Of a stretch of DNA of 64,000 bases, positions 1-10,865 are shown one piece after another. Within the stretch, counting starts at the first letter, position 1, and every line of letters begins with the position of its first letter. The notes below the pieces were generated by a model. The model saw only the letters and a program-made list of their open reading frames with translations. It searched no databases and was not told where the DNA came from. The position numbers and the translations under genes are program-made. Origin of the DNA: Tethya wilhelma (Eukaryota; Porifera; Demospongiae; Tethyida; Tethyidae); contig CAXIPT010000001.1 of assembly GCA_964030475.1 (NCBI GenBank), positions 22,722,776 to 22,786,775 on the forward strand, read 5' to 3'.

Positions 1-928
1 AAAAACTTTAGTATGTTGTAGAACAAGTATAGAGCTACATTTCTATACCAGTTAGAGCTAGCGCTCTGTGGACCCTTCCTGGACCAAGTAAGTGCTTCTT
101 GTTTACAGCGTTTTTTTCTGTTTTTGTGCAAGCTAGATTTCATTCATACTTTAGCTGTAGATTTGTTGCATTCAAATATACTTACAGTTTTAGATGTATA
201 TAGTCATAAAAGCAACAGTATGGGTCTCGTATATGCCCAGTACTAATTTGAACCATTAGTAGTCACCTTCACGCTGAGGTAGCCATGCATCAAAACAGCT
301 TTAGTATGCAACTTTTTTGTCTTACTATGGGCTAAAATTTAGCATCAATCCAGAGCGCTTGACCTACTCTATTCAAATACCACAATGGTTTTAGCTGGTA
401 CAGTTCTGAGTGTGAGCTAGAGCTGGTAGAAATAGCTGCTTGTTTACAGCTGCCCACGTGTAGGGCCACTCCCTATTGCCCTGTACAAACGGCAATGTCC
501 AAGAAAATATATGTACTTCCGGGGGTCTTATTGTAGACTGTGTTCATTACACTGATGGATGCTGCTGCTAGTGCTGTTGCTGTTGCGTTGCCTTGGTCAG
601 TGTTTCTTGTCAAGATAGACGGGGGTTAGCTGCTTGGCTAGACAAACAGGGGTTGGTCTACTTTCTATGTAAGCATATATGTGACCTGTCAAGGGAAAAC
701 GTGCCGGTTAGGAAAGTCTGCGAATTTTGAGTTAGCTATTCCATGTATATCTAGGCCTTCCCAGGAAGCGCATATCAAAATTTGATGCGCATAGCTCAAG
801 TAGTTTTCCAGATACAGCTCTTGCAAGCAGCCCTGCCTCCACTCGTGGCTTCCTAGAAAAACGGTTGTAAAGTTGTTGCTAGGTAAACTATGGGCGGTCC
901 GTATACTCTCCGTATCATAATTAGATCA
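1..928. other. no gene recognised
   Basis: No long reading frame, splice-supported exon or clear terminal inverted repeat is visible here. The stretch is AT-rich intergenic-type sequence. Confidence 0.5.
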
Positions 929-1565
929 TGTAGTAATGGGCAAGACGGTAAAAAGTATTGGAACAAGGCATGGTCTCAATTTCGGCACATGACTACTTCA
1001 TTTTTATACCCAACTCTTACCCGGCTGTCTAGTCAGTTACCTAGCTGTCTGTCATAGTTTACTCACTGCTTAGCCAGTAGGAATTTGAACCAATGCAATA
1101 ATTAATAAGCTATGGTACTGGTATACTGTTATGCAGATCATTGCATTTATGACACTGAGGATCCATTTGAGGGATCAAGGATAAAAATGAAGTAGTTATG
1201 TGCCGAAATTGAGACCATCCTTGTTCCAATACTTTTTATCACACTGCCCATTCCTACACTACTTATTTTTTGACTACTTGTGTGTGCGGCACATGACTAC
1301 TTCATTTTCATTTTGGATCCCTCATATTGCTAATTATAGTAAATGGTTCACAGAATCAATGATCTGTATACTTGAATAGCTAATCAGTATGGCCTAATGG
1401 TTCAAATTTCTACCAATCTAAGTTATCACTTAGCTAATAAGTGGAACAAACTATGGCAGGCAGGATTAAATTACTGCCCAAATGAAGTAGTCATGTGCCG
1501 AAATTGAGACCATCCTTGTTCCAATACTTTTTACCGCACTGCCCATTCCTACACTGCTTATTAAA
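929..1565. repeat. composite MITE with three copies of one terminal repeat
   Basis: A terminal sequence containing 'gccgaaattgagaccat' and 'tgactacttcatttt' occurs at about 929-1005 in one orientation. It recurs at about 1183-1266 and 1480-1560 in the opposite orientation, with a short piece near 1288-1315. This looks like one non-autonomous inverted-repeat element plus part of a second copy joined to it. The family is related to the element at 2991-3391, whose ends share 'cggcacatgactacttcatt'. No protein is encoded. Confidence 0.65.
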
Positions 1566-2594
1566 TTTATTTACTACTTGTTTATTCACTCTGATTTTCA
1601 AGCGGTCAACACTCTGGTAAAGGTTGTCATGTTTGCGTCACTCCTATTTGCGTAGTCGTACGTATTTGCTGAGGCTAGCTAACAGTGAGCTAAGCTGCAC
1701 CGCACTTTAGCCTGCCACTATACTAAACGGTCGTGCCAGACTGATATGCACCTTAATTGCTCAGCTGTAGGTGTATGGAATGCCACGTGCGACAAATAAG
1801 CAACTACTATATATGAATGTTGTTAAATCGATTTTGTATTCGATAGGTGGTTGATTGTGATAAGCAAAACCGATCTGATATCGATTTTGTAATTGATTGG
1901 TGGTCGTATTGGACTTTATATATATATACTACTGTACTCGATTTGTACTCGCTTTGTAATCGATTTGTATAATTGATCTTTATTCAACATACAATCGATT
2001 TTTGTGCAATGATCGATTCGCATTCGATTTTTACCTGTGTCGGTGGCCCTGGAGGTCGCGTGTCATTCCAGTGCTGTCACGTGTCATTCCAGTAATTTCA
2101 CCTTTATTAACTTTTGAATCTGCACTGCAACTCTATGGCATATATATCTGTGTAGTGGTAGAGCAAATATTATATTCATCTGAGCCAAAGACACTTTAGG
2201 AGTGGGACTTTTGTCCTCTCTTTGAAGGTTGTCCCTATCTCGGAGGTTCACCAAATTAGGCATCAATTATCCATTTATTGGGTACTATAATTTCATAGCT
2301 AGCACATTGAGAGAAAAATGATTGAAGTAAAATTGGCCTTCATTACTCAACTAGACAGTGAATATCCAGTTGCTAGCTACCTATATAAAAGTAAACAGGG
2401 AGCAGTCTGTGTTTAGTTGTCAAGTTGCTTTTTTTATCGTTGATCACTGAAACCACATCCCAAAACTTGTGCCTTGTACATAAAATCACAAGTAAATACA
2501 TAAAATCGTCAGTAGCTATAGAAACGTAAAACCATGCACACAATTTTTTAAAATCTTACCTGAGCGTCCATTATTTAGAGTCAAATTTGTATAT
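1566..2594. other. AT-rich non-coding stretch with ATCGATTT-like degenerate repeats
   Basis: Between about 1825 and 2035 the motif atcgatttt/tgtaatcgat recurs imperfectly many times, interrupted by a short TA run near 1918-1927. No coding signal was seen. ORFs of 60-65 codons on both strands here are not supported by anything else. Confidence 0.45.
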
Positions 2595-2801
2595 ATGGCA
2601 AAGACACGTACATTGGGAGCACAGCTTTTGACCGCTGTCCAGAATCAAGAAGTGTCGGCTTCTCGGAGGTTGCTTAAGTACTATGACAATGGTAATTTTA
2701 ATCTGTGCCACAGATTAATCATGCCCATTCTAGAGAAGTTGTCCACTCAGAGGGCCCGGTCCATTATCGGCTCGAGGTTTGACTGTAGTAGGAATGAGTA
2801 G
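2595..2801 (+). CDS. unrecognised 68-codon ORF
   Basis: An ATG-initiated frame reads MAKTRTLGAQLLTAVQNQ and ends at TAG 2799-2801. Codons 9-25 (AQLLTAVQNQEVSASRRLL) look helical, like the start of an ankyrin-type repeat. A GT dinucleotide after 'gacaatg' near 2690 could be a splice donor, making this a first exon. There is no downstream exon I can connect. It could equally be a chance ORF. Confidence 0.15.
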   Translation: MAKTRTLGAQLLTAVQNQEVSASRRLLKYYDNGNFNLCHRLIMPILEKLSTQRARSIIGSRFDCSRNE

Positions 2802-2990
2802 AATGTCTCATAGACACAATACAAAATGTTTTTGATTGTAAAAATCTAGCAAAACAAAATCAAGTCTTCAAAGGCTCTCACTGACAGATTACCAATTGCA
2901 TGAGAGGTCTAAAACTCACAGAAACCTATAACCTAACCTACTAGTGGTAAGCCTTTTGTTGAGCACCTTAGTGTTGAAAAAAGTGAACAA

Positions 2991-3391
2991 ACAAGTATAG
3001 TAAAAATTTCATAAAAATTAGCAGTGTAGGAATGGGCAGTGCTACAAAAAGAAAGGAAACAAGGCTGGGACTTAAATTTCGGCACATGACTACTTCATTT
3101 TCAAAGTTTTCCAAGCTCATATAGGTTGCCTTTATACCTTCTAATTTATTAATGACTTAATTGGAATCAGAATTTTAATCATGATTCTATAATTATTATG
3201 ATGGATATGTACATGTACATGTAGCATTGTTTGAACCATATCAATATTTATTTTATATGACTGGATACATGAGGAATCGAAAATGAAAATGAAGTAGTCA
3301 TGTGCCGAAATTTAAAGTCCCAGCCTTGTTTCCTTTCTTTTTGTAGCACTGCCCACACTGCTAATTTTTATGAAATTTTTACTATACTTGT
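2991..3391. mobile_element. MITE with about 105-bp terminal inverted repeats
   Basis: The sequence from 2991 (acaagtatagtaaaaat...) is matched in inverted orientation by the sequence ending at 3391. The arms include gcagtgtaggaatgggcagtg and 'cggcacatgactacttcatt'. The central ~180 bp is AT-rich and non-coding. It is about 400 bp long, non-autonomous, and related to the composite at 929-1565. Confidence 0.8.
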
Positions 3392-3951
3392 GTACTATTA
3401 AATGACTTATTAGAAACAGAGAACCAGAATGTGCTGAGCCAACTTTGACAGCACAAAATAGCTAAGTGAAATTTAAGCCCCGTTTACATAATACATCAAC
3501 CCAGATTAGTTGATCTGGATCTGTAAGCCTAATTGGGACCCCAGCTCCTTATCCATAACTCTAGACCTGATCCTATAGTGTTTGTGTTTGGTCGCCAAAT
3601 TATTGTGACTGATAATTTAGTGTTCCACCATTTTGTATTGAATGTGGTCCCTATTTTGGGGGATCCCGGTATTTACTCAAGACACCGGGTTTTAATTGCA
3701 TTTAATTACACTGCAGCTCTTGAACTGGATTCATGTAAACATTACCAAGTGATGGAATAACAAATTCCTGAAGAGATATCCAAACTAAAAATTGTACATT
3801 ATTAGGCTATTTTAAAAGTTGAGGCAGCTAGCCTTAACTACACTGAGGATGCTTTTGTGACACTACTTGTCAGTTGCCAGTTTAGCTCGATTTCCCTACC
3901 AAAATGATGTATAATGCTGCAAATAACATGCAGATTTAATGCTGGCGAAAA
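3392..3951. other. no gene recognised
   Basis: A 75-codon frame at 3533-3760 has no recognisable motif and no clear splice context. Nothing else is seen. Confidence 0.4.
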
Positions 3952-4206
3952 TACTGACTACTATATAGCTCAATACTGAGCTAGCTACACACCTTCACCA
4001 ACTCAAATGTGATTTGTAGAATTACGAACAAACAAGTAAAAAAACATTAAAAAATTAATGTAATGAGACACAGCTAAATCTACTGACTACTATATAGCTC
4101 AATACTGAGCTAGCTACACACCTTCACCAACTTAATGTGATTTGTACAATTACAAACAAACAAGTAAAAAACATTAAAAAATTAATGTAATGAGACACAG
4201 CTAAAT
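3952..4206. repeat. direct tandem duplication, 129-bp unit
   Basis: Units start at 3952 and 4081 with tactgactactatatagctc and are nearly identical through gagacacagctaaatc. The end of each unit is the outer part of the MITE that follows, so one terminus of that element was duplicated together with its flank. Confidence 0.85.
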
Positions 4207-4414
4207 CGTAAAAAGAACGCAAACAAGATGGAATAGCTGTTAAAGTGTGTAACGAATTCTTCCTGTGGGCAAATTGAGAGACTCAATATAAGGAGATTGT
4301 TACTGAACGCAGCCCATACATGAAGAATTCTGCACACACTCCGACTAACAGCCATTCCACCTTGTTTGCGTTCTTTTTATATACAATTTAGCCATTCTGG
4401 GTCTCATTACATTT
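4184..4414. mobile_element. MITE, copy A (copy B at 47771-48000)
   Basis: Terminal inverted repeats of about 70 bp contain 'aatgagacacagctaaatcg' and 'gaacgcaaacaagatg'. The right arm at 4341-4414 is the reverse complement. The middle contains gaattcttcctgtgggcaaa. The copy at 47771-48000 is organised the same way. Non-coding. Confidence 0.8.
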
Positions 4415-4518
4415 CCAATGATTCTTTTACCTGTAATATTATAGCAGCATAGCTGAGAAATACAAGCTAGTCTATATTTTATGCACTCTAATGATATCAT
4501 GCACAATCATTTTTGTAG

Positions 4519-5580
4519 AACAGTAGCACTCTCCTAAAAGAATGGGCCAAACGTTGGGAGCAGGATGCAGGACGTAGATCTATCAAATTGATAGTAACTG
4601 GAAAGCCTGGTGCAGGAAAGTCTACACTTGTTAACAATTTTCTTGGAATGGAACATGATAACAAAGAAGCTGCTAGGGTAGATGCTGGAGCAAATGCTGT
4701 TACTGATTGTGTATCCGACTATGAAAGAACAGTGAATGGAGTCACTGTCAAGATAATTGACACTCCTGGTTTGGTTTTTGCCAAACAAATTGGAGCAAAA
4801 GCTGATACAACAGTGGCAATGAATAGATGTACGTTGGCACTAGTAAATGCTTATACTGATGAAGGGAAAGCTGATTTATTGCTTTATTGCATGGCTATGG
4901 TTGGATCGCGAGCTAGTGAAGAAGAACACGATCATATCCCCATCATTAGAAAGCTGACTAAAAGATTTGGAGATCAGATCTGGGAAAGAGCTCTTCTCAT
5001 TCTGACAGTTGCAGATGTAGCATTAGAAAATTGCCAAAATGATCTTAACAAATACGATGAAGCAATCGAATCCAATTGTAAAGCATTTAAAAATTTCTTG
5101 GCTAAAGCTGGTGTATCCAAAATATCAGCTGTTCGATGTGCCCTTTCCATGAAAAGTGAACCATTTCCTCGCTCAACTCTTATTGCCATACCAACTGGTC
5201 GCATTACAATGAAAAATGAACAAATCCCACGAGATTGGAAATCACTACTCTTTGACAATATCCTTAAAAAATGTGATATAGAAGCTGTGCCACAGCTACT
5301 TGTGATGCAAGGAATAGCATTGAAGAAGTTCCTTTACTATTTATCAATGAATTATGCATATAATGTTTCAAATTTTGGAAAGGAAGATAATAGTGCTGCA
5401 GCTGACAATATCATGGTCAATGAGGAAGCTGCAGCTGACAGAAAATTTGTTACATCTTTTGCTGACGGAGAACAGCTGGCACGAATACCTCCTCCTGTAG
5501 TACCATCTGTACCACTACCTTCTCGTGCAATAGCATATGCTACAATTCTTAAAGCACGATCACTAGTAGCGAACAAGTAA
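4519..5580 (+). CDS. AIG1/GIMAP-like P-loop GTPase, terminal exon
   Basis: The open frame encodes about 353 residues. It begins at a splice acceptor (ttttgtag, ending 4518), because the frame is closed by TAG within that acceptor. A 5' exon with the true start must therefore lie upstream, and the TTG at 4588 is an internal leucine. Seen in the sequence: G1/Walker A GKPGAGKST (about residues 28-36), Walker B-like G3 IIDTPGL (about 80-86), and LILTVADVAL where the G4 base-recognition motif is expected. The C-terminal part is helical with acidic and Ala-rich stretches. The layout fits AIG1/TRAFAC GTPases, which are immune-associated in vertebrates and plants and expanded in several invertebrates. 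Guanine specificity is uncertain because a canonical N/TKxD is absent. No stop or frameshift interrupts it, so it is the best-preserved host coding exon in the window. It ends at TAA 5578-5580. A septin-like or dynamin-like GTPase is less likely. Confidence 0.8.
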   Translation, partial: NSSTLLKEWAKRWEQDAGRRSIKLIVTGKPGAGKSTLVNNFLGMEHDNKEAARVDAGANAVTDCVSDYERTVNGVTVKIIDTPGLVFAKQIGAKADTTVAMNRCTLALVNAYTDEGKADLLLYCMAMVGSRASEEEHDHIPIIRKLTKRFGDQIWERALLILTVADVALENCQNDLNKYDEAIESNCKAFKNFLAKAGVSKISAVRCALSMKSEPFPRSTLIAIPTGRITMKNEQIPRDWKSLLFDNILKKCDIEAVPQLLVMQGIALKKFLYYLSMNYAYNVSNFGKEDNSAAADNIMVNEEAAADRKFVTSFADGEQLARIPPPVVPSVPLPSRAIAYATILKARSLVANK

Positions 5581-6823
5581 CTAAGGAAAAATATTGCTTA
5601 TATTCTACCTTGATTTAATAGATTGTTGTTATAGTGTATATACTCAGGCTTATGATTATAATATAACTTTTTCATGACATAAATTATAGCCAGTATTCTA
5701 ATATGTAGCTAAATGTATTAATTTTAGAATTGTTAACTAATCTTAAAGATGTACATTATTATCACAATATTAATGTGTTGTGAACTCTCTCTTGATTATT
5801 TTTTGTTATGTCATGTTTTTGATCATGTGATAACCACATTGGTCGTTGAGTTTGATAATAATATTATATACCCATGAGTTTCAATGAAAGGTGATCCAAG
5901 GCAGTAAGTAGTGCTACTCAGGCAAAAATGCTGCTCAAAATGCATAAGTAGTGAATATTCAGAATTTACTACAAGTTCTACAAATTTTACTACAATTATG
6001 TAAATTTTTTTGAATATGTAACGAGGGTGCACGCGCAGATATTTAATCGCTAAGTTTAACGTCAGTGAGCTCAACAGGTAAGCACCTAGCAATTTATTCG
6101 CGGAGCGTATTTTTCCCTACGCACGTGATACTAACTAATAAATAATTGGTTAAAAGTAAAGAGCTGTAGATTGCTTCGAGTGCGGAGCCGAATATCGAGG
6201 GATATGGTTTCTGAACTATAGCGCTAAGCCAAGAAAGCTTTAAAGAATGTAAAGCCACCTGAAAGTTTTGTCCTGCTGTTCCATGTCTACTTTGAGTGAC
6301 GGATGAATACTAAATTAGGCAGCTAAATACTAACTGGTAAGCCTATTTTTTGCTGTAACTAGTAGCGCCAGGTACCAGTACATTACTTTAACTGTTTATG
6401 CTTTGCTCGAATGTACAAGCTCTCTAGTGGTACCAATCACAGTACATAACTGCAAAGATTCGGGTCCGCATTGTAAAAAGTTTAGATAAATCAAGGGTAA
6501 TTAAAATTCATCATAGTATATTCTGTTGTTGACAGCATTTCCATAGCAACATTTGTGTGAATACTAAGCACAAACATACATACTTATCAAATATTCAAAG
6601 TTCTGACTGTAATACAAGATACTTTTTCTACAAGTTGGCTCTTTATCATCATAGTTTCTTGGATTTTTGAGTGTTTTGAGCAGCTGTTTTGCCTTAACAT
6701 ACCTGAGTAGAGATAATTTGAGTAAATAGTCAAACTGTAACTTTAAACATGCATGCATGATCCTTCGAGTAGAGTAGTGGGCCAGTAGAGAAGAAAAAAA
6801 ATTCATTTCTATGTTGGATTATT
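5581..6823. other. 3' flank of the GTPase gene and non-coding sequence
   Basis: AT-rich sequence follows the GTPase stop codon. No exon or inverted-repeat element was recognised. ORFs of 80-90 codons on the minus strand carry no motif. Confidence 0.4.
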
Positions 6824-7052
6824 GGGGCGAGCCTGAGCGAGCCTCAGATAGCGAGTAGTATATACGCGGGGTGCGTCTGTCTGTCTGTCTGTCATCGTTG
6901 GGTCTTGTACGCTCACCTATAAGCTAATTCTAGCTAACATAATGATCGACCCGTACCATGTACCATGCATTACTCATGCATGCGCATAAGTTTAGAGTGT
7001 GCAGGTACGATATAAAACATGGACCGGACAGGACTAACGGACCGTACAGTCT
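6824..7052. repeat. GGGGCGAGCC-type repeat end plus solo transposon terminus
   Basis: Starts with ggggcgagcctgagcgagcc, then (gtct)n and a segment (tgggtcttgtacgctcac... gatcgacccgtaccat) that recurs inverted at about 19195-19345. At about 7002-7052 lies a solo copy of the terminal inverted repeat (ggtacgatataaaaca, then actaacggaccgt) of the transposon at 20615-22641. Confidence 0.6.
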
Positions 7053-7094
7053 ATTGCAAGTGCGTTTGAACATGCGTGATCGATTGCGTAGGGC

Positions 7095-7685
7095 GTAGTC
7101 TAGTCTCCAGACTCCACCCATTCTCCAGGGAGAAAGAGAGTCTGGTCTCAATTGAGCGAATTCCTGGTTGTGCTGTGTCAGCAATAAAAAAGGAAGTCAT
7201 GTGACTGATGAGTCACTCCCTGTTTCTCTGAAAAAAATCTGTTTGGCCATGGTTAACTAATTGGCTAGTATGCCGAGACACGAGCACCATCTTATCTTCT
7301 CAGTCTCTCTGAATGCTCACTCTGATCTACCAGCAGCCTCTGATAGAAAACTGATCTAGCGCGATATCGCCTACACTGTTGTCTCCAGGCCTGCAAAGAC
7401 ACTGTCTATGTCTTGATGATCGTGAGCAAGTGTAATCACTTTATAGCTACTTGAGTTTTCTTAGGAAAAAACTGTTCTTCTAGCCTCGTTCGCAGGCCGG
7501 TGGCCACGTGGTCACAATTTGAGTCTCGTGCAATGCGCAATAAAAGTACGTGAAGCTTGAGTGCTGCAATCTGATTGGCTTACCTATTTTCACGACTGCT
7601 GACTCAGCACAACCAGGAATTCGCTCAATTGAGACCAGACTCTCTTTCTCTCTGGAGAATGGGTGGAGTCTGGGGACGAGACTAC
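7095..7685. mobile_element. MITE with 90-bp inverted ends and a 7-8 bp target duplication
   Basis: The left arm (gtctccagactccaccca, through ttcctggttgtgctg at about 7175) is matched inverted by 7600-7685. The flanks carry the same GTAGGGC(G) at 7088-7094 and 7686-7692, a target-site duplication of 7-8 bp as expected of hAT-type insertion. The interior is non-coding. Confidence 0.8.
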
Positions 7686-7807
7686 GTAGGGCGCGGCGTA
7701 TTGCGTAAGCGCGTGCGTGGCAGCACTAATTAGATTACTCACTGATTTTGGCAGGAACTTTAAAATTTTGAAGTATGTCTGCAGAGCCAGGAAGAAAGAC
7801 AGCGTAC

Positions 7808-7808
7808 N
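7808..7808. other. single N, probable scaffold join
   Basis: The repeat that starts at 7809 reaches this base exactly, which suggests that assembly stopped inside a repeat. Confidence 0.7.
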
Positions 7809-9081
7809 TCTTGGTCTCGTACTTCTTCAGCCCTCCTCCCCCCCACCCTTCTCCTCCCACTCAGTCCCAGATCCATGTGGAAGAGACACACCCTACAGGA
7901 AGCAGGGGGCTCCTAAAAGCATGTCCAGGATATGGTGCCCAGGGGCCCAAAGAGTAAGGTTTATTGTGTCCAGTTGGCTAGGTGACAATTGACTACAAGT
8001 TGTGGTTTTCAGAATAGTAGTAAGCGCCTTCATGATCAAGACCGCCTTCAGAATGGTATAGCGCCTTCATGATTATAACCGCCTTCAGAATGATATAGTG
8101 CCTTCATGATTATAACCGCCTTCAGAATGGTATAGTGCCTTCATGATCATAACCGCCTTCAGAATGGTATAGCGCCTTCATGATCATAACCGCCTTCAGA
8201 ATGATCAAGACCGCCTTCAGAATGGTACTGTAGTAGCGCCTTCATGATTAAGACCGCCTTCAGAATCATCAAAACCATGTTCATAATATTAAAAGTATTA
8301 TCGCCTAATTTTGGCACTAATAACACTTCATACAGGATAATTTGAACTGACCTTGACTGAGACTCTTGTGATCCCATGCCTCTCAGTCCTGACTGTATAT
8401 GCCAGAGTGTTAAGACACACAAGGTGCGTGTCTGACACTGACTTTAGCATGTTCACAGTGCCTATTATCTGGTAAACAAACCATTGTTTTGGTACTAAAA
8501 TTTTATACATTTGAAACCCGTCAATTTCTCACCTTTAACAGCAGATTCCATCTCCAGACAACTCTAGTGCTTCAGTTTTTTTGGCATTTTACTTCTTAAA
8601 CTCATATTGTTCTCTCTTTTCAAAGATTCTCTTGTCTTCACAAAAAAAACAAAGCTCTCTTCGTGGCAGCTGCTCCAAAGATTCAAAAATGAGTATTGAG
8701 CATGCGCAGTATTTGCGATGTGCTTTAAACATTGATGATTCAAGGTTGTGTTGTTCTGAGCTCTGTTGAAGCTAAAATACTGATGAAAGGGGGTTGTCTG
8801 TTTGTATTACATGGAGAGGAATAATGTACAAGCTTCTTAAGCTATTTGGTAGGTTCTATAACTGCTCTATCTGGTCAGGCCAATGAGTCAAACTCAGCCC
8901 AAGCATAACCACTTCTTTCTACTTACCACAGCCATGGTGAAGGAAACAACAATGTGACCTGAATCAAATTTTATTGACCTATAGCTATAGCTACATATGG
9001 CACAGTGACTTCAATGGTGGCGGACTAAGTGTTAGCTAGCGCTGACTAGCTCAGTGTCAAAGTTTGTCTACATTTTACACG
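7809..9081. repeat. 1.27-kb repeat, inverted partner at 57523-58794
   Basis: The reverse complement of this block is found at 57523-58794 with near identity over its whole length. It contains the minisatellite at 8036-8275, a homopolymeric C/T tract at 7836-7860 and a 62-codon ORF that is the same in both copies. Each copy touches an N on one side (7808 here, 57522 there), so the true repeat may be longer. No recognisable protein. It may be part of a larger transposon or segmental duplication. Confidence 0.85.
8036..8275. repeat. minisatellite, GCCTTCATGATCA / CCGCCTTCAGAATGG units
   Basis: About seven imperfect units of 30-40 bp alternate gccttcatgat with accgccttcagaatg. The same array occurs inverted at 58335-58600 and in this orientation again at about 59190-59430. 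Confidence 0.85.
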
Positions 9082-10545
9082 TTACTCTTTAGCTACAATC
9101 TTCAATCGTAAGGCATTTTAGTATTTTTTCACATATAGATGTAGAATTGCCACTCAGTGATCAGTACGGAATGTCACAGTACATTTAACTTAATAATCAA
9201 AGGTTACCAAACACTCCTGAGGTGTTTGTTTCTAATTTTACACCTATGGCACAGGAAAAACATGTTGCTTAAACAGATACCGTTTGCTAGCGTATTTACT
9301 ACATAAACGGCATGTCATACGGGAAGTCCGTTGGCAAATACAAGGACACCGTCCATCTAGTAATGGGACTCTTGATACGGACTAACATAAACGGTACCGT
9401 GGTTTTTTCCGTGTTTTTACCATCTAGTCCGTCGTTGGATACCGTCTGTGCGCTGTCTGCTCAGTTTACTTTCCCGTGCCTGTGAATGAAGCAACGGATC
9501 AAACGGTAGTGCCGTTGTTTCAGCCCAAAATACGGCTATACCCTGGTAGTACCGTGACGGTAAGCTTTCATTTTAGCCCCGCCGATTTGAATAAACCTCG
9601 TATACTTCGTCTTCAATGAAAATAGTCAAAATAAACTGAGACAATGGTACAAATAAAATAAACAAAATCAATACAAGGTAAGATAAAAATAAGCTAACAA
9701 TATTTGTAGGTGTAGCAGTAAATGAATACAGTTTGTATGGCACTAGGAGAGAATGGGAGTCAGTTTTCTTTTACTGCGTGTATATATTGCCTGCTTGACA
9801 AGTCAAGTTCCAACAGCTGGTTCTGTCTGTTTTGTAAGGGTTTTGGCTTGAATTTAACTGGCAGTGAGGTGCCTGCATCATTGAAATTTTTGAGTAAAAG
9901 AATTACAATATTAGAACTCTGAGATACAACCTACCATAGCATTAAATTTTATGAATATATGTCTTGGGCCTGCCAGGCACGCAGCAATCGGTCTTGGGAC
10001 CAGTATTGACCTGCATACTGAAAATGTATGTCGTAAAGTCCTGCATTTTAGTACTGTATGTATTATAGTACCTTGAATGAGGAAAATCTTCATCATAAGT
10101 AGCCTCTGAAACTATATATACAAGATTGATACAATTATTTATGCAACAGAATGATGAAGAGACTAGCCTTGTACCCAGGCCCCTCTCTCCTTGAAAGGTC
10201 AAAGGAGAGAGCCTGGGACGAGGCTATATGCAAGGACAAGTCTAACTTACTTGTCAATTAAAACTGCAGCAGGTATAAACAAACTCCAGGACCTGCATGT
10301 ATATAAAGCAAAAATTATTTTTAGCCAATTTAATAGGTAATTGAATCCAAACTTACTTTTGAACTAGCAATTAACTATCAGATGCATGTTGATTAAACAC
10401 TGTGATATAGAGGGTGCCAGGCATCAGAGTGTGCCATCATGCTGTTATACCAGTCTGTAGACAATTGTGCCATAAATTATATATAAGTCACAATTAGTCT
10501 TAAACTATATTTGGCTTGCTAGCTATATATCCTGACAAGTACAAG
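9082..10545. other. no gene recognised
   Basis: Non-coding sequence with many copies of the words ccgt/acgg around 9280-9560 and a hairpin of the 'agcctcgt..cccaggc' type at about 10150-10225. A 66-codon Cys-containing ORF (9722-9922) has no recognised motif. Confidence 0.4.
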
Positions 10546-10865
10546 GAACACACACACACACAATGAGTGGTCACCCGACGAAAGATGAGACATCTTGACG
10601 GGCTGCTGACGAAGGATGGGGTATCCTGACAAGCAAAAGGACCACATAAACACACACACACACACACATACAATGAGTGGTCACCCGACGAAAGATGAGA
10701 CATCTTGACGGGCAGCTGACGAAGGATGGAACATCCTGACAAGCACAAGGACCACATAAACACACACACATACACACAGAGTGGTCACCCAACGAAAGAT
10801 GAGACATCTTGATGGGCTGCTGACGAAGGATGGGACATCCTGACAATTAAGCACAAGGACCATGT
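10546..10865. repeat. tandem repeat, three units of about 115 bp
   Basis: The unit contains a CA tract, then gagtggtcacccgacgaaag, atgagacatcttgacggg, ctgctgacgaaggatgg and atcctgacaagcac. Three successive units are clear, and their CA tract lengths vary. ORFs across it are repeat artefacts. Confidence 0.9.

Noticed and set aside
8159..8422. 87-codon ORF with repeated EGGLDHSEGGYDH-like words, identical at 58181-58444
   Set aside because: It is produced by the minisatellite. Identity between copies reflects the duplicated DNA, not protein conservation.
10500..10863. Three overlapping Cys-rich minus-strand ORFs with repeated motifs
   Set aside because: They are reading frames through a 115-bp tandem repeat with CA tracts. 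All frames are open by chance.
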